This document shows, one piece after another, positions 61,808 through 64,000 of a DNA stretch of 64,000 nt. The stretch's first letter is position 1; each line of letters opens with the position of its first letter. Below the pieces are notes generated by a model. The model worked only from the letters and a program-made list of their open reading frames with translations. It made no database searches and was not told the origin of the DNA. The position numbers and the translations under genes are program-made. This stretch comes from Mesobacillus jeotgali (GTDB lineage Bacteria; Bacillota; Bacilli; Bacillales; Cytobacillaceae), in assembly GCF_900166585.1 (NCBI RefSeq), contig NZ_FVZC01000009.1, positions 558,001 through 622,000 on the forward strand, in the 5' to 3' direction.

Positions 61808-62350
61808 ATGTCGGAATTCCATGCTACAACGATATTTGCAGTTCAACATAAAGGCCAATGTGCGATGTCTGGCGATGGCCAGGTTACCTTTGGGAATGCT
61901 GTAGTGATGAAACACACAGCAAAGAAAGTGCGAAAGTTGTTTAATGGTAAAGTAATTGCTGGATTTGCTGGTTCAGTCGCTGATGCGTTTACCTTGTTTG
62001 AAATGTTCGAAGGAAAGCTGGAGGAATACAACGGCAATCTTCAAAGGGCAGCGGTAGAACTTGCGAAGCAGTGGAGGAGTGACAAAGTCCTCAGAAGGCT
62101 GGAAGCTATGCTGATTGTAATGAATGATAGTGATATGCTTCTTATCTCAGGAACAGGTGAAGTGATTGAACCTGATGATGGCATACTCGCGATCGGTTCT
62201 GGAGGGAATTATGCTTTGTCTGCTGGCCGTGCACTAAAGCAATATGCTGGAGAACACTTGACAGCTAAAGAGATTGCGAAATCTTCGTTGGAAATTGCAG
62301 CTGATATTTGTGTTTACACAAACCACAATATCATCGTGGAAGAACTGTAA
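61808..62350 (+). CDS. hslV: ATP-dependent protease subunit HslV (ClpQ/CodW)
   Basis: A 180-residue proteasome-like peptidase that forms rings and is driven by HslU. It begins [16 protein letters not shown]. After Met removal the N-terminal residue is Ser, as reported for B. subtilis CodW, where Ser rather than the usual Thr is the nucleophile. SGDGQVTFG and [14 protein letters not shown] are conserved. The ribosome site is AAGGAGGAC. hslU follows after 20 bases. Confidence 0.97.
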   Translation: MSEFHATTIFAVQHKGQCAMSGDGQVTFGNAVVMKHTAKKVRKLFNGKVIAGFAGSVADAFTLFEMFEGKLEEYNGNLQRAAVELAKQWRSDKVLRRLEAMLIVMNDSDMLLISGTGEVIEPDDGILAIGSGGNYALSAGRALKQYAGEHLTAKEIAKSSLEIAADICVYTNHNIIVEEL

Positions 62351-62370
62351 TGAAAAGGGGAGTGATAAGT

Positions 62371-63777
62371 GTGAAGCAAACGACAAATTTAACTCCAAGG
62401 CAGATTGTTGAAAAGCTGGACCAGTATATCATCGGACAAAAGGATGCAAAAAAAGCCGTTGCTGTTGCTCTAAGAAACAGATATCGCAGGGGATTGCTCG
62501 CTGAAAATATTAGAGATGAAATCATCCCCAAGAATATCCTGATGATTGGACCTACTGGCGTTGGTAAAACGGAAATAGCCAGAAGAATGGCCAAGTTGGT
62601 TGGCGCTCCTTTTGTCAAGGTAGAAGCAACCAAATTTACTGAAGTCGGGTATGTTGGACGTGATGTCGAGTCAATGGTCAGGGATCTGGTTGAAACCTCA
62701 ATCAGGCTTGTAAAAGAAGAAAAGATCGAGAAGGTTAAGGAACCAGCTGAAGAAAACGCGAATCGACGTTTGGTTGAACTTCTTGTGCCATCTGCAAAAA
62801 AATCCGTGAATTATAAAAACCCTCTTGAAATGCTGTTTGGCGGCAGCCAGCAGCAGCCTGAACAAGATACAAGTCAATCAGAGGATTTAGGGTTATTTGA
62901 AAAAAGGAAAAACATCAAGCAGAAGCTGGAACAAGGTGAACTTGAAGATGAACTGGTTACAGTAGAAGTAGAAGAACAGGCACCTTCCATGTTTGATATG
63001 CTCCAGGGCTCAGGAATGGAACAAATGGGTATGAACATGCAGGATGCCCTAAGCGGCCTGATGCCAAAAAAGAGAAAGAAAAGAAAGCTTCCTGTTAGGG
63101 AAGCCAGAAAATTATTGATCAATGAGGAAGCCCAAAAGTTGATTGATATGGATGAAGTTACCCAGGAGGCTACAAATCGTGCAGAGCAGGCGGGCATCAT
63201 TTTTATTGATGAAATAGATAAGATTGCCAGCAAGAATTCAGGCGGTTCTAGCGCAGATGTGTCGAGGGAGGGCGTCCAGAGAGACATACTCCCGGTAGTA
63301 GAAGGGTCGACGGTTAATACGAAATATGGTCCTGTAAAAACAGATCATATCTTATTCGTTGCCGCCGGTGCATTCCATATGGCTAAGCCTTCCGATTTGA
63401 TTCCTGAACTCCAGGGCCGTTTCCCAATTCGAGTTGAGCTGACTAAGCTGACCGTTGAGGATTTTTACCGGATTCTGATTGAGCCGGATAATGCGCTGAC
63501 AAAGCAATATGAAGCTTTATTGGAAACAGAAGGTATACAAATTGAATTTTCTGACGATGCTATTCGTAAGATAGCGGAAGTCGCATATGAAGTAAACCAG
63601 AATACAGATAATATTGGAGCAAGAAGGCTGCAGACAATCCTTGAGAAGCTTCTTGAAGATCTGAGCTTCGAAGCACCCGATATTAATCTGGAAAAGGTAG
63701 CAATCACCCCGCAATATGTGGAAGAAAAACTTGGCGCTATCTCTAGAAATAAGGATTTAAGCCAGTTCATATTGTAG
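62371..63777 (+). CDS. hslU: ATP-dependent protease ATPase subunit HslU (ClpY/CodX)
   Basis: This 468-residue AAA+ unfoldase feeds substrates to HslV. Walker [14 protein letters not shown] (about 57-70), pore loop GYVGRDVES, a charged intermediate I-domain (about 110-240) with [16 protein letters not shown], Walker [11 protein letters not shown], and the C-terminal NKDLSQFIL that docks into HslV. I use the GTG at 62371, eight bases after GGGGAG. An ATG at 62350 shares the hslV stop and would add seven residues. Confidence 0.96.
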   Translation: MKQTTNLTPRQIVEKLDQYIIGQKDAKKAVAVALRNRYRRGLLAENIRDEIIPKNILMIGPTGVGKTEIARRMAKLVGAPFVKVEATKFTEVGYVGRDVESMVRDLVETSIRLVKEEKIEKVKEPAEENANRRLVELLVPSAKKSVNYKNPLEMLFGGSQQQPEQDTSQSEDLGLFEKRKNIKQKLEQGELEDELVTVEVEEQAPSMFDMLQGSGMEQMGMNMQDALSGLMPKKRKKRKLPVREARKLLINEEAQKLIDMDEVTQEATNRAEQAGIIFIDEIDKIASKNSGGSSADVSREGVQRDILPVVEGSTVNTKYGPVKTDHILFVAAGAFHMAKPSDLIPELQGRFPIRVELTKLTVEDFYRILIEPDNALTKQYEALLETEGIQIEFSDDAIRKIAEVAYEVNQNTDNIGARRLQTILEKLLEDLSFEAPDINLEKVAITPQYVEEKLGAISRNKDLSQFIL

Positions 63778-63906
63778 TGGTTAACCGTTTTAATGCATAC
63801 TCAATAGGGTAGACAAATAAAGGCTGCCTATTGTGCTGTTCGATTAAAACAAGCCAGTATAAAAAATAAATGTATTTTTGTTTGAAGCAAATAGGAGGAA
63901 CAAACA

Positions 63907-64000
63907 ATGGACTTACTATCAAAAACTAGAAAAATTAATGCCCTGCTCCAAAAAGCTGCCGGCAAACCGGTGAACTTCAAAGAAATGTCAGAGACACTAA
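63907..64000 (+). CDS. codY: GTP-sensing pleiotropic regulator CodY (N-terminal part)
   Basis: The window ends 31 codons into this gene. The start [20 protein letters not shown] followed by [11 protein letters not shown] is characteristic of CodY. The protein senses branched-chain amino acids through a GAF domain and GTP, and represses stationary-phase and nutrient-uptake genes with a C-terminal HTH, both beyond the window. The AATAGGAGG site precedes the ATG. It is the conserved last gene of the xerC-hslV-hslU-codY group. Confidence 0.96.
   Translation, partial: MDLLSKTRKINALLQKAAGKPVNFKEMSETL

Overview
This is a stretch of core chromosome from a Gram-positive, spore-forming Bacillaceae. 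I infer a Bacillus/Mesobacillus-like genome of moderate G+C, but the sequence alone does not give a species. The evidence is the gene order, which closely follows the Bacillus subtilis pyr-yloA-spoVM-smc-sucCD-codY segment, together with spoVM, GTG and TTG starts with strong AGGAGG-type ribosome sites, and hairpin/T-tract terminators. Almost every gene is on the + strand. The exceptions are a DUF3231 gene, rqcH and rpmB.

Layout. 1-6758: distal pyrimidine operon (carA end, carB, pyrK, pyrD, pyrF, pyrE) with ATGA overlaps and a terminator. pyrF is split by a one-base frameshift in an A-run. 6809-9696 (- strand): a DUF3231 gene and the ribosome-rescue factor rqcH. 9737-10009: a structured intergenic repeat. 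10099-14984: calcium P-type ATPase, yloC, remA, gmk, rpoZ. 15079-15935: about 17 copies of a 51/52-bp tandem repeat, each holding a 15-bp palindrome. 16119-28688: coaBC, priA, def, fmt, rsmB, rlmN, prpC, prkC, rsgA, rpe, thiN (cofactor synthesis, replication restart, formyl-Met handling, rRNA modification, Ser/Thr signalling). 28828-31741: spoVM, rpmB (-), yloU, fakA. 31742-34222: a degenerate repeat, a possible relic of sdaAA, and recG. 34399-38163: the FapR-controlled phospholipid and fatty-acid genes fapR-plsX-fabD-fabG-acpP, with a recognisable FapR box. 38440-45788: rnc, smc, ftsY, ylxM, ffh (RNA processing, chromosome condensation, SRP targeting). 45899-53608: rpsP, khpA, ylqD, rimM, trmD, rplS, lepB, rbgA, rnhB, ylqG, ylqH (ribosome parts and assembly, signal peptidase, and a FliK/FlhB-like pair). 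53828-55913: sucCD. 55976-64000: dprA, topA, trmFO, xerC, hslV, hslU and the start of codY.

Differences from the B. subtilis order, as I recall it: the sulfate-assimilation block between pyrE and yloA is absent and a DUF3231 gene sits there; sdaAB-sdaAA are missing upstream of recG; and a signal peptidase I lies between rplS and rbgA.

Most of the window is ordinary housekeeping DNA. The parts that deserve a second look are the pyrF frameshift at an in-phase slippery heptamer, the palindrome-bearing tandem array next to a palindrome in the coaBC promoter, the covarying intergenic hairpin repeats, the sdaAA relic, and the ylqG-ylqH pair. I see no CRISPR array, prophage, insertion sequence, tRNA or rRNA gene.
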